DNA from: Sporosarcina oncorhynchi
GTDB taxonomy: Bacteria > Bacillota > Bacilli > Bacillales_A > Planococcaceae
Reading direction: 5' to 3'
DNA: 64,000 bases
Assembly (NCBI RefSeq): GCF_033304615.1
Contig: NZ_CP129118.1
Coordinates: 3,406,001 to 3,470,000, forward strand
The notes under the pieces are model-generated. The model was not told the origin of the DNA. It worked only from the letters and a program-made list of their open reading frames with translations, and did not search any database. Below, piece by piece: positions 16,773 to 25,253 of this stretch. Made by a program: the position numbers and the translations under genes. The number at the start of each line of letters is the position of its first letter. The stretch's first letter is position 1.

Positions 16773-17519
16773 TTATTGCAAATACTCCCGCACATCAACT
16801 AGCTCAAACAATCCACTTTCCCTCGCAAAGTTTGCGACGATTTCTACATGTGAAGCGCCGACGATGAACAGAATACGATCTTCTTCGAATTTTGCCAAGT
16901 CGGACAGATTCGCAAAAAGGATAAGATTACGCTGATACCACCAAAGAAGCCAGTCCATTCCTACATAGTCATTACCCTCTTTGATACGGGCCGTGTTGAC
17001 GTAAACCCTGTGCATTTTTTCAACCATTTCGGTTTGATTGTAGTAAAGGATGATTTCTAAAACCGTCCTGCCTTTTGTCGATAGATCCACTTCATCATAC
17101 CAGCCGAAAAGCTCTTCGTATAACGCGGGCTGGTTCGCTTTCGCCCATTCAGTCACTTCCCCGATATCCCTTTTGGCTGCACCTTTTTCCATCCAATCAA
17201 CAGCATGGATTTCCTCATGATTCATATCGCGCGCAAGTCTGTAGCCAATTTGGTCAATTTCATTGGCGATTAATTGATAGTCTCCAACCAGGTACTTTCT
17301 ATATTGATCATTGACGATGTCGCTCGATGTCTTTTCCGCTTCCACCGCTATTTTTGTCGGCTGAAATGCCTTCAGATGATTTACTACGTCAATAATTTCA
17401 TGCTGCCTATGCGGAGCGAGCATATCATCCGCTTCGGTTTGGACCAAATCCCCAGTCGGCCCCATATGGAATGACCCCATAATCATAAGTTTTGGTTTAG
17501 CTATTGTTTCTCTTTGCAT
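16773..17519 (-). CDS. DUF5694 / TraB-like family protein
   Basis: A 248-residue cytosolic protein. The N-terminal LMIMGSFHMGPTGD and C-terminal FIVGASHVEIV provide the two GxxH elements typical of TraB/ChaN/TIKI-related folds, with KIAVEAE (conserved Glu) between them; DUF5694 is my best family match. TIKI relatives are metalloproteases, but activity here is unknown. The start is the ATG at 17519 or the adjacent one at 17522. Its 5' side faces array C, so its promoter lies between 17523 and 17592 or inside the array. Confidence 0.75.
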   Translation of the reverse strand: MQRETIAKPKLMIMGSFHMGPTGDLVQTEADDMLAPHRQHEIIDVVNHLKAFQPTKIAVEAEKTSSDIVNDQYRKYLVGDYQLIANEIDQIGYRLARDMNHEEIHAVDWMEKGAAKRDIGEVTEWAKANQPALYEELFGWYDEVDLSTKGRTVLEIILYYNQTEMVEKMHRVYVNTARIKEGNDYVGMDWLLWWYQRNLILFANLSDLAKFEEDRILFIVGASHVEIVANFARESGLFELVDVREYLQ

Positions 17520-17589
17520 CATACTTCCCCCTTTTGCTGTGCTTCTATCATTTTAGCACTATTCTCTTAATTGTCAGCAAAAGGGGAAT

Positions 17590-18360
17590 GGCTATCACCG
17601 CTTGGTTGAAGTCTATCACTGCTTACCCATTTACTAGGTGGTAAATTCATCTACTACTAGCGTTATCACCGACTCGCCACTCGCTATCACCGCTCAACAT
17701 GAATCTATCACCACTTACCCATTTTCTAGGTGATAAATTCTTCTACTACTAGCGTTATCACCGACTCTATGGGCCTTATCACCGCCCTGTCGCATGTTAT
17801 CACCGCTTATATGAAGTCTATCACCGCTTATGCGCATTCTATCACCGCTTATCTGCTCGCTATCACCGCTCCACACGAATCTATCACCACTTACCCATTT
17901 ACTAGGTGGTAAATTCATCTACTACTTGCGTTACCACCGACTCTATGGGCCTTATCACCGCTTTGTCGCATGTTATCACCGACTCTTGACCTGATATCAC
18001 CGACTCTATGGGCTTTATCACCGCTTATCTGCTCGCTATCACCGCTCCACACGAATCTATCACCACTTACCCATTTACTAGGTGGTAAATTCATCTACTA
18101 CTAGCGTTATCACCGACTCTATGGGCCTTATCACCGCCTTGTCGCATGTTATCACCGACTCGCCACTCGCTATCACCGCTCCACACGAATCTATCACCAC
18201 TTACCCATTTACTAGGTGGTAAATTCATCTACTACTAGCGTTATCACCGACTCTATGGGCCTTATCACCGCCCTGTCGCATGTTATCACCGACTCTCGAT
18301 CGTTTATCACCGACTTTCAGCACTTTATCACCGCCTTGACCCCGTTTACCACCGACTCGC
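17590..18360. repeat. Array C: 21-nt-phased TATCACCGC repeats with 50-nt inverted-core modules
   Basis: Thirty CACYG/CACCA cores, mostly within TATCACCGC, run from 17596 to 18350. Every step is exactly 21 bases except five steps of exactly 50 bases (17617-17667, 17709-17759, 17885-17935, 18061-18111, 18195-18245). Each 50-base module begins CTTACCCATTTACTAGG and contains the core in inverted form (GGTGGTAAA or GGTGATAAA), able to pair with the preceding TATCACC. The array fills nearly all of the 980-base divergent interval between the DUF5694 gene and the module 3 sigma gene. No gene is evident; the short open frames through it are products of the 21-base period. Confidence 0.95.
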
Positions 18361-18463
18361 GGAAATCAGAGATTTATTTCCACCAAAAATTGTCATCATG
18401 CAACAAATTTAGTAGCACCATCAAAAAATGTGAGAATATCTTCGGTTTGGTACGATGTATTAA

Positions 18464-18479
18464 GTGTAGAGGCCTTTAC
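18464..18479 (+). promoter_or_regulatory. 16-bp dyad shared by two sigma operons (copy 2)
   Basis: GTGTAGAGGCCTTTAC differs at two positions from the element at 6530-6545. It ends 22 bases before the sigma start codon and is followed by AAGGAG. Conservation of both sequence and distance suggests a shared promoter/operator or leader function. Confidence 0.55.
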
Positions 18480-18501
18480 GAGACAAGAAGGAGTTATCGG
18501 T

Positions 18502-19056
18502 ATGAAAATTACATCTGACAACTTTATAAAACAATTTAAAAAAGGGAAAGAATGCGCGCTCGAATATGTAATCGATGAGTATGCTGGGATTGTAAAAGCA
18601 ATTATCTATAATTCGCTACAATCCTATAATGATGCACATGTAGTAGATGAATGCATGAGCGATACTTTCCTAGGTGCCTATGAAAATGCAAAATATTTTT
18701 CAGGGGAGCAAGAGGATTTCAGAAAATGGATCTGCACGATTGCAAAGTTCAAAGCAATCGATGCCCAGCGTAAACTCATGAAACAACCTATTGCAACGGA
18801 AATCGAAGCGGATATACTAACGGTCCAGTCAGCCGAGGAAGAATTTATGATTCAATCGACTACGAATGAGTTGCTTGTTCTGATGGCTAAGTTGGATGAA
18901 GTGGACCGCGACATTTTCACAATGAAGTATTTCCTCAATATGCAAAACCAAGAGATCGCCTCAAAACTTGGATTGACGAAAGCCGCCGTCGACAACCGGT
19001 TATATCGGGGGAAAAAGCGGTTGCAAAAATTTCGTGTAGAAGGAGCGTACACATGA
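18502..19056 (+). CDS. ECF-type RNA polymerase sigma factor (module 3)
   Basis: A 184-residue paralogue of the module 1 sigma. Region 2 (VVDECMSDTFLGAYENAKYF, RKWICTIAKFKAIDA) and region 4 (NQEIASKLGLTKAAVDNRLY, RGKKRL) align closely with it, including the unusual AVDNRLYRGKKRL recognition end. ATG at 18502 has AAGGAG at 18488-18493; the upstream extension of the frame has no ribosome site. It overlaps the anti-sigma gene by four bases (ATGA). Lying right after array C, its promoter is at the array edge. Confidence 0.9.
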   Translation: MKITSDNFIKQFKKGKECALEYVIDEYAGIVKAIIYNSLQSYNDAHVVDECMSDTFLGAYENAKYFSGEQEDFRKWICTIAKFKAIDAQRKLMKQPIATEIEADILTVQSAEEEFMIQSTTNELLVLMAKLDEVDRDIFTMKYFLNMQNQEIASKLGLTKAAVDNRLYRGKKRLQKFRVEGAYT

Positions 19057-20153
19057 AAAACCTATACAAGCAATTTGATAAATTGAAAATGGACACGGAT
19101 CTACAACCGATCGATGTCAACGAGTTGGAAAAAGCTCGCATTAAACAAAATGTGTTACGAAGCAAAAAGAAGAATCACATGCCTAAAATCGCTTCAGCAG
19201 CTGTTGCCGTTGTAGCTGCATCGTGCATCACATTTGGAGTAGCTTTCCCGACGTTAGCAGCCAAACTACCTATCGTTGGGAATTTGTTTGAATCATTCAT
19301 TGACGAGGACAGATATGTGTTTGATGAATTTGCTGACTACGCATCTGATGTAGGTGTAACGAAAGAAAGTAATGGCATTCAAGTAACTGTGACAGATGCT
19401 GTGTACGATGGTGAGAATATTACGATTGCTTATACAATGACAAGCGATCAAGATTTAGGCGAGCGACCAATTTTGGAAGGCAAGCTGAGCGCTGAAGAAT
19501 TTGGTGATAGCTACGAGCATTTTGGCTACTTCCCAAATTATTTAACAAAAAAGATTAGCGACACTGAATATGCAGGCTTATTTGTCTATCAGCTTATTGA
19601 GGGACCGAAGCCCGATGAAATTCATTTGAGTTGGGATGGCGACAGCATCATCAACTTGGGAAATACAAACAACGCTACTCACGGAGATTGGTCATTCCAA
19701 ATGACCTTACAAGCTCTTGAAGGTAAGACAACTGAACTTGATGAATTAAGTATGTCGACAGCCGTTGAGGGTATTGATATTAATGTGTTTAAAATGACAG
19801 CAACGCCTATATCCACATCCATTTACTTGTCTGAGATAGTGGATATTCCCACAGTTACCTTAGAGGAAGATGAATGGCGTGGAATCACATTTGACTATGC
19901 AGTGTTTGATAATCTAGGGAATGAATACAAGACAATCCATTACAAAGACATTGGTCATAGTCCGGATTTCAAAAACGCTACAAGCAATGCAAGACTCACT
20001 ACGACGCTCTTCCATGCGGATGCAACATCGATATCCATTGTGCCTACGGTAAATATATACAAGCAGGGAGAACAAGTTGGTAAAGACTTTATTCTGGAGT
20101 TGGCGACAGAACCTCAAAAGTTAGAAGCTATCCAAATACCGCTAAATAAATAA
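19053..20153 (+). CDS. DUF4179 anti-sigma factor, membrane protein (module 3)
   Basis: A 366-residue single-span membrane protein. Cytoplasmic residues 1-45, membrane span KIASAAVAVVAASCITFGVA (~45-66), then the DUF4179 domain (VTVTDAVYDGENITIAYTMT, ~residues 110-130) and a C-terminal beta domain. It is clearly paralogous to the protein at 7099: LGERPILEG versus LGESPTIEG and shared ATHGDWSFQ/TGDWAFQF segments. The start overlaps the sigma stop by four bases. The terminator at 20166 ends the unit. Confidence 0.88.
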   Translation: MKNLYKQFDKLKMDTDLQPIDVNELEKARIKQNVLRSKKKNHMPKIASAAVAVVAASCITFGVAFPTLAAKLPIVGNLFESFIDEDRYVFDEFADYASDVGVTKESNGIQVTVTDAVYDGENITIAYTMTSDQDLGERPILEGKLSAEEFGDSYEHFGYFPNYLTKKISDTEYAGLFVYQLIEGPKPDEIHLSWDGDSIINLGNTNNATHGDWSFQMTLQALEGKTTELDELSMSTAVEGIDINVFKMTATPISTSIYLSEIVDIPTVTLEEDEWRGITFDYAVFDNLGNEYKTIHYKDIGHSPDFKNATSNARLTTTLFHADATSISIVPTVNIYKQGEQVGKDFILELATEPQKLEAIQIPLNK

Positions 20154-20165
20154 TGGTTAACAAAA

Positions 20166-20215
20166 GGGCTATCCTAAAAGTCGTACTGAATGACTTTACG
20201 GATAGTCCCATTTTC
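20166..20215 (+). terminator. Terminator of sigma/anti-sigma module 3
   Basis: GGGCTATCC (20166-20174) pairs with GGATAGTCC (20200-20208), and an inner AAAGTC/GACTTT stem extends it; ATTTTCT follows. Confidence 0.8.
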
Positions 20216-20390
20216 TATCTAGCAGACAATTTTTCAATCCAATGTATACTTCCCATACTCAACGAGGTAACAGTTGCCGATAATCAAACGAATCTGACCC
20301 CTATACTTTGTTCCGATTTGACTCTTTCACTAGTATCAGTCGTTTGCTATTGTTAAATTATTGAATGAAACAACTAGGGGGCATTGACTT

Positions 20391-20924
20391 ATGCAAAAAG
20401 CGGCGACACATACAAATTCGCGCACATTTGACCTAATTTTAACTTCCATGCTGATCGCACTCGTATTCGTTGCAACACTTCTTTTGAATATTAAGCTACC
20501 GATAACCGCTAACGGAGGACTGATTCATCTAGGAACGGCGATGCTTTTCATCGTCTCCATTCTGTTTGGTCCTAAAAAAGGGATGATTGCGGGAGCAGTC
20601 GGAATGGGTCTGTTCGACCTCGTTTCCGGTTGGGCATTATGGGCGCCCATCACGTTTTTCTCGCGTGGTATTCAAGGGTATCTTGTCGGGAAAATTGCTT
20701 GGTCAAACGGCCGTAACGGAAACAGCTTCGGTTTCAACTTATTGGCAACCATCGTGTCAACACCGTTCATGATTGCCGGGTATTACATCGGGGAAGCTAT
20801 CCTGTTCAAGAGCTGGATCATTCCACTCGCGTCCATTCCGGGCGACATCGTTCAAACGGTCATCGGCTTGTTAGTAGCGATACCTGTTTGTGTACTTTTG
20901 AAAAAGACACCATTCTTCAAATGA
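20391..20924 (+). CDS. ECF transporter S component
   Basis: A 177-residue, six-span membrane protein that would bind a vitamin-type substrate and dock on a shared EcfAAT energising module encoded elsewhere. Typical S-component features: LTSMLIALVFVATLLLNIKL, HLGTAMLFIVSILFGPKKG and the arginine-containing FFSRGIQGYLVGK. The pattern is close to the PdxU/HmpT-like and YpdP-like groups, but the substrate cannot be assigned. AGGGGG lies nine bases before the ATG. I see no known riboswitch in the 237-base upstream gap. The stop is followed in frame by 45 further sense codons (see next entry). Confidence 0.85.
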   Translation: MQKAATHTNSRTFDLILTSMLIALVFVATLLLNIKLPITANGGLIHLGTAMLFIVSILFGPKKGMIAGAVGMGLFDLVSGWALWAPITFFSRGIQGYLVGKIAWSNGRNGNSFGFNLLATIVSTPFMIAGYYIGEAILFKSWIIPLASIPGDIVQTVIGLLVAIPVCVLLKKTPFFK

Positions 20925-21060
20925 ACTACGACCGACCGAACGAATTATACGCATGAGAAACTCGACCACTATATAAAGCAGCACAACATTGAAGATGTTC
21001 TTTTCATCTACAATATCGCAACGTTTGCAGAGGATCCAACTATAATTTGGCTTAGACAAT
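20925..21060 (+). pseudogene. Possible gene remnant (45 in-frame codons after the S-component stop)
   Basis: Directly after the TGA of the S-component gene, the same frame continues with sense codons for ~45 residues to TAA at 21058-21060, including HEKLDHYIKQHNIEDVLFIY and TFAEDPTIIWLRQ. The composition is protein-like rather than random and ends naturally before a terminator. It has no start codon or ribosome site of its own. It may be the 3' remnant of a deleted gene. I do not recognise the family. Confidence 0.35.
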
Positions 21061-21061
21061 A

Positions 21062-21103
21062 AAACAACCAGGCAAACCGTTTCTACGGCTGCCTGGTTGT
21101 TTC
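21062..21103. terminator. Bidirectional terminator between remnant and module 4 anti-sigma
   Basis: AAACAACCAGGC (21062-21073) pairs perfectly with GCCTGGTTGTTT (21091-21102), inner AACCG/CGG-T extending the stem. It overlaps the stop codon of the leftward DUF4179 gene. Confidence 0.88.
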
Positions 21104-22370
21104 ATTTCACGTTAATTTTTATACTATCCCCATAACTCTTCTTATAATGCATCCCTTTAATATGAAGAGCATCTGGCATTTCATCACTTTCAAATAATAG
21201 AATCCGTTCCTTATAATCATCTACATGATCCTGTCGCAACAATGTCTTTAGCGGCACGGAACGTTCACCCGCTTGTATTGAAACCCCTTCAAGCATGACG
21301 TCATCTGCCGTCGCAATCGTCACTTGGATTCCCTTCTCCGTCTTCTCCACTTGCCGTACGAACAATTCTTTCTCGTGAATCAATACTGGATCTTCATTCA
21401 AATCGACAAGTGGAACAGTTGCATCGACATCCATATAGCCGACAAACGTCGATACAACGAGTTTCAGATCCTTCACTCCTTCTGGTAGCGCATCAAAGCT
21501 CAAGTCAAACGTACTCCCATTCCATGACGAAGATACGCCTGCTCCTTGATTATCAATCGGCTTCCCGTCTGCTAAGAGCTCCACACCATCAAATGCGCCT
21601 GTATACCGGTCGTAATTATCCACCTTTAGTTTTCCTGTAATTGTCGTCCGGCTCGGAGTTGCTGTAATCGCGTCAAACCGAATCATCCCCTGATCCACCT
21701 GAACAGTCTTCTTGATCGATTGCTTCCACTCCGTCTGCATCGCCTCATTTGGATTAAAAGGGAATGATACTTCGTGTTCCTTCATCGCTTGCCCTTCCTC
21801 CACTTCCTCAAAAAGATGAAGCGTCAAGTTCTTGGCGAACGGACTGACAGCATCAAATGTCTGCATTCCTGTTAGCTTGGTCTCCTCATCGTTGAGCGAC
21901 CAAGTCCCACTAACTGCAAAAGAATTCGTTAACACACCAGTAATAGATCGGAACGAATAAGGTGGGTCTAAATCCACACCACCAGGATTTGTGAACGTGT
22001 AATAAAGGACAAACTGGCTCTTATCACTATACATCCCTTCAAGTTGTAGCTGTGATCCGTCATGGAGCATCACCGTCGCATCAATCGATTGACCCATTCC
22101 CGCTTCATTCAAATCGGATAGTGTTCCTGTCATAATGTCCTCGAATCCCAATAACTTTTTCCCATAATAGGCGAATGCGTTGTAATTGTAGCCGACGATG
22201 GATAAAAATAATAAAGCTACAACTGCCGCAACCCATTTTGGTGCAACTTTCCTCTTCCGTTCTGGCACCTTTTCGAGCGCCTTTCGTAAGCGGTCTTCTA
22301 GCTCGTCAGGTGCCTTTACTTCACCCAACCGTTCCTTTTCTTCTGTAAATCGCTTCTCTAGTTCAGTCAA
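21102..22370 (-). CDS. DUF4179 anti-sigma factor, membrane protein (module 4)
   Basis: About 422 residues: a charged cytoplasmic N-terminus with a long helix (~1-45), a membrane span (VAPKWVAAVVALLFLSIVGY, ~41-60), the DUF4179 domain (GSQLQLEGMYSDKSQFVLYY) and a C-terminal immunoglobulin-like region (IRFDAITATPSRTTITGKL). The start is TTG at 22370, eight bases after GGAGG and overlapping the sigma stop by eight bases; this is the same design as module 2. It is more distant from the module 1 and 3 proteins than those are from each other. Confidence 0.85.
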   Translation of the reverse strand: MTELEKRFTEEKERLGEVKAPDELEDRLRKALEKVPERKRKVAPKWVAAVVALLFLSIVGYNYNAFAYYGKKLLGFEDIMTGTLSDLNEAGMGQSIDATVMLHDGSQLQLEGMYSDKSQFVLYYTFTNPGGVDLDPPYSFRSITGVLTNSFAVSGTWSLNDEETKLTGMQTFDAVSPFAKNLTLHLFEEVEEGQAMKEHEVSFPFNPNEAMQTEWKQSIKKTVQVDQGMIRFDAITATPSRTTITGKLKVDNYDRYTGAFDGVELLADGKPIDNQGAGVSSSWNGSTFDLSFDALPEGVKDLKLVVSTFVGYMDVDATVPLVDLNEDPVLIHEKELFVRQVEKTEKGIQVTIATADDVMLEGVSIQAGERSVPLKTLLRQDHVDDYKERILLFESDEMPDALHIKGMHYKKSYGDSIKINVK

Positions 22371-22896
22371 TGTTGTCACCTCCAAACGTCTCCCGCATCT
22401 TTTTTAGTCCGTTAAACACTCTCGATTTCACCGTTCCTACCGATACTTGTGTCATATCCGCTATCGTTCCATAATCAAGATCGTGGATATATTTCAGCTC
22501 AATCGCCTCTCTTTGATCTGTATTCACTTTTGACAACATGCGCTGCAAATCCATCCGTTGCTCGCTTTGCACGATGGAATCCAAGTTAGGCACAGTTTCA
22601 ATTTGCTCCTCTGAATCTCCCATAAAGACCACTTTGCTCTGTTTCCGTAACATCTGTTTACATCTGTTGACGAGTATCGTTTTGCTCCAACTGTAAAAAG
22701 CCTCTTCCTTCTTCAGCTGGTGGATTGATTGGTACAGACTGACAATCATCTCTTCCATGGCGTCCATCGCGTCATGCGAATTGCCCATATATGTGAGAGC
22801 TAGCCGATAATAGTCGTCTTGCTGCTCTTGTATCAATTGCAGCAGTGCTTCTTTGTTCCCTTTTTTCGCCTTTTTCACTAGACGCACAAACTTCAT
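22363..22896 (-). CDS. ECF-type RNA polymerase sigma factor (module 4)
   Basis: A 177-residue sigma factor: region 2 (YYRLALTYMGNSHDAMDAMEEM, AFYSWSKTILVNRCKQMLRK) and region 4 (QREAIELKYIHDLDYGTIAD, VSVGTVKSRVFNGLKKMRE), close to the SigV/SigX-like group. GGGGAGAGGTGAGGG precedes the ATG at 22896. It overlaps its DUF4179 partner by eight bases. This is the fourth sigma pair in 16 kb and runs leftward. Confidence 0.9.
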   Translation of the reverse strand: MKFVRLVKKAKKGNKEALLQLIQEQQDDYYRLALTYMGNSHDAMDAMEEMIVSLYQSIHQLKKEEAFYSWSKTILVNRCKQMLRKQSKVVFMGDSEEQIETVPNLDSIVQSEQRMDLQRMLSKVNTDQREAIELKYIHDLDYGTIADMTQVSVGTVKSRVFNGLKKMRETFGGDNID

Positions 22897-22966
22897 GCCC
22901 TCACCTCTCCCCTATAAGAGTCTGCAACTATGCAAAAGGTTCATTTGAATATGTAATTTCATTGAA

Positions 22967-23003
22967 AAAGCCGAAAAACAGTATGTAACTGTCTTTCGGC
23001 TTT
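22967..23003 (-). terminator. Terminator of mqo
   Basis: AAAGCCGAAAAACAGT (22967-22982) and ACTGTCTTTCGGCTTT (22988-23003) form a 16-bp stem with one mismatch; on the minus strand it ends in TTTTTC, 16 bases beyond the mqo stop. Confidence 0.88.
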
Positions 23004-23018
23004 GTGGGCTTTAACGTT

Positions 23019-24566
23019 TTATTCGATTGTTTCAATATCGCCTTCGATAACGACTTCTGGGTCTGTTTCTACATCCTCATGTACCGGCACTTCATTCAAA
23101 TCAAGTGCTTCTGCTGTGAAACGGTGAACTTCATCCAGAAGCTCCGTGTTGTCTACGAGAGATTGTCCATAAGACGGGATGATTTCTTTCAGTTTCGGTT
23201 CCCATTCCTTCAGTTTCTCTGGGAAGCATTTCTTGAACACTTCAAGCATGACGTGGACGGCGGTGGATGCACCTGGAGAAGCTCCAAGCAATGCAGCGAC
23301 TGAACCGTCAGACGAACTGACGACTTCCGTACCAAATTGAAGTGTTCCTTTGCCTTTGTCTGTATCTTTGATGACTTGTACACGTTGTCCTGCTACGACA
23401 AGATCCCAGTCTTCGATCTTTGCCGTCGGGATGAATTCACGTAATTCTTCCATGCGCTTCTCTTTTGACAACATTAATTGCTCGATCAGATACTTCGTCA
23501 ATGACATTTCTTTCGCGCCTGCCGCCAGCATCGTAAAAACGTTATTCGGCTTAACGGATGTGATCAGGTCCATATTCGATCCTGTTTTTAGGAACTTCGG
23601 AGAGAAGCCTGCAAACGGTCCGAACAGCAATGACTTTTTATTGTCGATGAAACGTGTATCAAGATGCGGAACGGACATCGGAGGAGCTCCAACTTTCGCT
23701 TTTCCGTATACTTTCGCATGATGCTGTTCGATAACTTTCGGATTATTGCATACCATGAAAATCCCGCTGACCGGGAATCCGCCAATATGCTTGCTCTCAG
23801 GAATACCCGTCTTCTGCAATAGATGAAGGCTACCGCCTCCGCCTCCGATGAATACGAATTTCGCCTGATGGTGTTCCGTTCCACCTTGCGCGTTTTTCAC
23901 TTTCAAGTTCCATCCACCGTCAGCTGCACGCTTCAGGTTTTCAACACTATGTTTGTAATGGATATCTACGTTTTGTGTCTTCAAGTGGTCGAATAGGATA
24001 CGTGTCAGTGCGCCGAAGTTGACGTCTGTTCCTGTATCAATTTTCGTTGCTGCAATCGGTTCTTTCGACGTACGGTCTTTCAGAATTAACGGAATCCATT
24101 CCATTAGTTTCTCTGAATCTTCCGAGAACTCCATTCCTTGGAACAAAGGATTAGAAGTCAACGCTTCGAAACGTTTTTTCAGAAAGTTTACATTGTCCTG
24201 ACCTAGCACCATACTCATATGTGGCAATGCTTTAATGAAATCGCTCGGATTGCTAATCAGATTTTTCTTCGTAAGATAAGACCAGAATTGCATAGACAGC
24301 TGGAACTGTTCATTGATTTTGATTGCCTTACTTATATCGATTGAACCGTCTGGCTTTTCAGTAGTATAGTTGAGTTCACATAATGCCGCATGGCCAGTTC
24401 CTGCGTTATTCCACTCATTTGAACTTTCTTCTCCTGCATTATCAAGCTTTTCAAATACTTTTATATTCCATTCAGGCGCTAATTCTTTTAGAAGTGTCCC
24501 TAACGTGGCACTCATGATTCCGGCACCAATCAAGATGACATCTGTTTTAGTTTCTCCGTTACTCAT
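23019..24566 (-). CDS. mqo: Malate:quinone oxidoreductase
   Basis: A 515-residue FAD-dependent peripheral membrane enzyme oxidising malate to oxaloacetate with quinone as acceptor, bypassing NAD malate dehydrogenase. The N-terminus has the dinucleotide motif [16 protein letters not shown], followed by [20 protein letters not shown], a hallmark of Mqo, and the C-terminal [21 protein letters not shown]. The start is taken as ATG 24566 (MSNGETKTD) with AAGGA eight bases upstream; an ATG three codons earlier is possible. Monocistronic with its own terminator. B. subtilis lacks mqo, whereas many Bacillales including Planococcaceae have it. Confidence 0.95.
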   Translation of the reverse strand: MSNGETKTDVILIGAGIMSATLGTLLKELAPEWNIKVFEKLDNAGEESSNEWNNAGTGHAALCELNYTTEKPDGSIDISKAIKINEQFQLSMQFWSYLTKKNLISNPSDFIKALPHMSMVLGQDNVNFLKKRFEALTSNPLFQGMEFSEDSEKLMEWIPLILKDRTSKEPIAATKIDTGTDVNFGALTRILFDHLKTQNVDIHYKHSVENLKRAADGGWNLKVKNAQGGTEHHQAKFVFIGGGGGSLHLLQKTGIPESKHIGGFPVSGIFMVCNNPKVIEQHHAKVYGKAKVGAPPMSVPHLDTRFIDNKKSLLFGPFAGFSPKFLKTGSNMDLITSVKPNNVFTMLAAGAKEMSLTKYLIEQLMLSKEKRMEELREFIPTAKIEDWDLVVAGQRVQVIKDTDKGKGTLQFGTEVVSSSDGSVAALLGASPGASTAVHVMLEVFKKCFPEKLKEWEPKLKEIIPSYGQSLVDNTELLDEVHRFTAEALDLNEVPVHEDVETDPEVVIEGDIETIE

Positions 24567-24860
24567 TATACCCATCCTTACACCTTAGAATTTGTAGAAA
24601 GGAGCTAAGTCGCGAACGAATCGCACCTCTTTGCTCTTTCGATTATAACATATTATATTACAATTATTTATAGGTAAAGATTTTATCTTTTTAGATACAA
24701 TTCCATACGATTATGACGGTCATACTCGTACTGTTTTTTATTAAAATCAATATAATTTTATCTATTCCTTCATTATACAGACTTCGCAAGTATTTTACAG
24801 GTATCGTGGCATGATTTCCACGAAATGATCCAACCTATTTTAAAGGAGTTGTGTTCATTG

Positions 24861-25190
24861 ATGAAATTGTTTGTAGCCATCGGTCTGCTGTTTGCTAATC
24901 CTTTAACGACCATTACCCCGAGCACAGTTGCAATGGATAAGGAAATACCTGCTTATGCAAAATGGTCCAGACTTGCCTTGAAAGAAACAACAAAAAAATA
25001 CCCCAATGCAAAAATCATCGATTACCTTTATATGGGTACGGTTCCCCAAGACGATAAAATGATTGCGACTTTTCAACTTTGGCTGAAAGAAAATAGCAAG
25101 GAGTTCGGTGTTAGAGTTAAGGTGACCTATGACACGGTCTCCCAACAGTATGTCAATGTGGAATTTGAGGAGTTTGCACGTCCTGTATAG
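24861..25190 (+). CDS. Small secreted DUF3889 protein
   Basis: A ~109-residue exported protein: signal peptide (MKLFVAIGLLFANPLTTIT) and a compact domain with IPAYAKWSRLALKETTKKYP and IIDYLYMGTV, the DUF3889 signature, followed by VRVKVTYDT and a C-terminal strand. Function unknown. AAGGAG lies 12 bases before ATG 24861; a TTG codon directly before it (24858) gives a better spacing of nine. The 294-base gap upstream (24567-24860) is AT-rich and shows no gene. Confidence 0.82.
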   Translation: MKLFVAIGLLFANPLTTITPSTVAMDKEIPAYAKWSRLALKETTKKYPNAKIIDYLYMGTVPQDDKMIATFQLWLKENSKEFGVRVKVTYDTVSQQYVNVEFEEFARPV

Positions 25191-25207
25191 GGGTCTCCAA
25201 TTCAAAT

Positions 25208-25252
25208 GAAAAAGCCGGCACAACTTGTTATCGTCATGCCGGCACCTTTTAT
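25208..25252. terminator. Bidirectional terminator between DUF3889 and DUF4317 genes
   Basis: GCCGGCA (25214-25220) pairs with TGCCGGC (25237-25243); AAAAA precedes and CCTTTTATTT follows, between convergent genes. Confidence 0.75.
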
Positions 25253-25253
25253 T

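Noticed and set aside
17590..18360. CRISPR array
   Set aside because: Direct repeat core is only about 9 bases with 12-base spacers, there is no leader, and no cas genes are present in the window.
18430..18502. Longer N-terminus of the module 3 sigma (and similarly at 6495)
   Set aside because: The extension would translate the shared GGCCTTTAC dyad and lacks a ribosome site, whereas the downstream ATG has AAGGAG at good spacing.
20216..20390. Riboswitch before the ECF S component
   Set aside because: I looked for known vitamin riboswitch cores (TPP, FMN, preQ1) and saw no matching stems or conserved sequence.
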